Of a DNA stretch of 22,083 nucleotides, positions 21,933-22,083 are shown one piece after another; the first letter of the stretch is position 1; each line of letters starts with the position of its first letter. This DNA comes from a virus. The position numbers and the translations under genes were made by a program. Under the pieces are notes generated by a model that made no database searches, was not told the DNA's origin, and saw nothing but the letters and a program-made list of their open reading frames with translations. The stretch is from the IMG/VR virus record IMGVR_UViG_3300031918_000161, positions 1-22,083 of that record; one strand, given 5' to 3'.

Positions 21933-22083
21933 TACAGTTCTGCCGTGTGCTGGGCAGGTGCGGCACCCGTGTCGACATCACTGCGGTCAACGTCTGCCGC
22001 CCCCGCCTTGATCATGTCGCAGAGTTCCTTGCCCTTGTCGTACAGTTCCTTGGTGGCAAAACCGGCTGCCGCCACCTTGAATG
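21932..22083 (-). CDS. 3' end of an unidentified gene
   Basis: Only the last 49 residues are inside the window; the stop overlaps the next start (TAATG). The visible end is FKVAAAGFATKELYDKGKEL, then CDMIKAGAADVDRSDVDTGA and a short Ala/Pro-containing tail. It looks like a helical end with a flexible tail. By position, upstream of the SSB-like and polymerase genes, it could belong to a replication or recombination protein, but nothing specific can be read. Confidence 0.7.
   Translation of the reverse strand, partial: FKVAAAGFATKELYDKGKELCDMIKAGAADVDRSDVDTGAAPAQHTAEL

Noticed and set aside
1-22083. Integration or lysogeny functions
   Set aside because: No integrase, excisionase or CI-like repressor is visible; the winged-helix protein alone is not evidence for lysogeny.

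Overview
The window looks like part of the genome of a lytic, podovirus-type bacteriophage of a Gram-negative host. The evidence is two dense, opposing gene blocks with almost no non-coding DNA, a short-tail morphogenesis set (adaptor-like protein, nozzle/propeller-like protein, three ejection-type proteins, a collar-domain fibre), and a lysis cassette with an inner/outer-membrane spanin pair, which only makes sense in a Gram-negative host. No integrase, tRNA, rRNA, CRISPR array or insertion sequence is visible. No stretch over 300 bases lacks a gene.

Plus strand, 1-13398 (late genes). In order: the 3' end of an unidentified gene, a conserved virion-region protein, an adaptor-like protein, a nozzle-like protein, a cupin-like protein, three glycine/alanine-rich ejection-type proteins, a tail-collar fibre with His-rich 27-bp tandem repeats, then an AT-richer cassette (about 9.25-11.87 kb) of fibre-tip and accessory genes that looks imported. 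The lysis cassette follows: a one-TM membrane protein, an M15-type peptidase endolysin, a two-TM holin candidate, and Rz with Rz1 nested entirely inside it. Most genes are joined by ATGA or TAATG overlaps.

Minus strand, 22083-13404 (replication and nucleotide metabolism, read right to left). In order: an unidentified fragment, an HNH-like protein, an SSB-like protein carrying a DDDIPF motif, a second HNH-like protein, a 78-residue protein, a family A DNA polymerase with proofreading domain, and a primase-polymerase/helicase. After a near-consensus sigma70 promoter at 16654-16682 come a PurA-like synthetase with the PurZ signature (catalytic Asp replaced by Ser), a MazG-like pyrophosphatase and a YfbR-like HD phosphohydrolase. 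The strand ends with a PD-(D/E)XK nuclease, a DUF6378-like protein and a chain of very small overlapping genes finishing with a winged-helix protein.

The central reading is that PurZ, MazZ, DatZ and a DpoZ-type polymerase form a complete 'Z-genome' system, which replaces adenine by 2-aminoadenine (2,6-diaminopurine). In the known pathway MazZ supplies dGMP, PurZ joins it to aspartate, the host completes dZTP, DatZ destroys dATP, and the polymerase incorporates Z. The system itself is described in the literature. What is less familiar here is its pairing with a prim-pol/helicase, a polymerase whose O-helix departs strongly from the family consensus, a dedicated promoter in front of purZ, and a tightly coupled downstream tail (nuclease, DUF6378-like protein, micro-genes) whose link to Z metabolism is unexplored.
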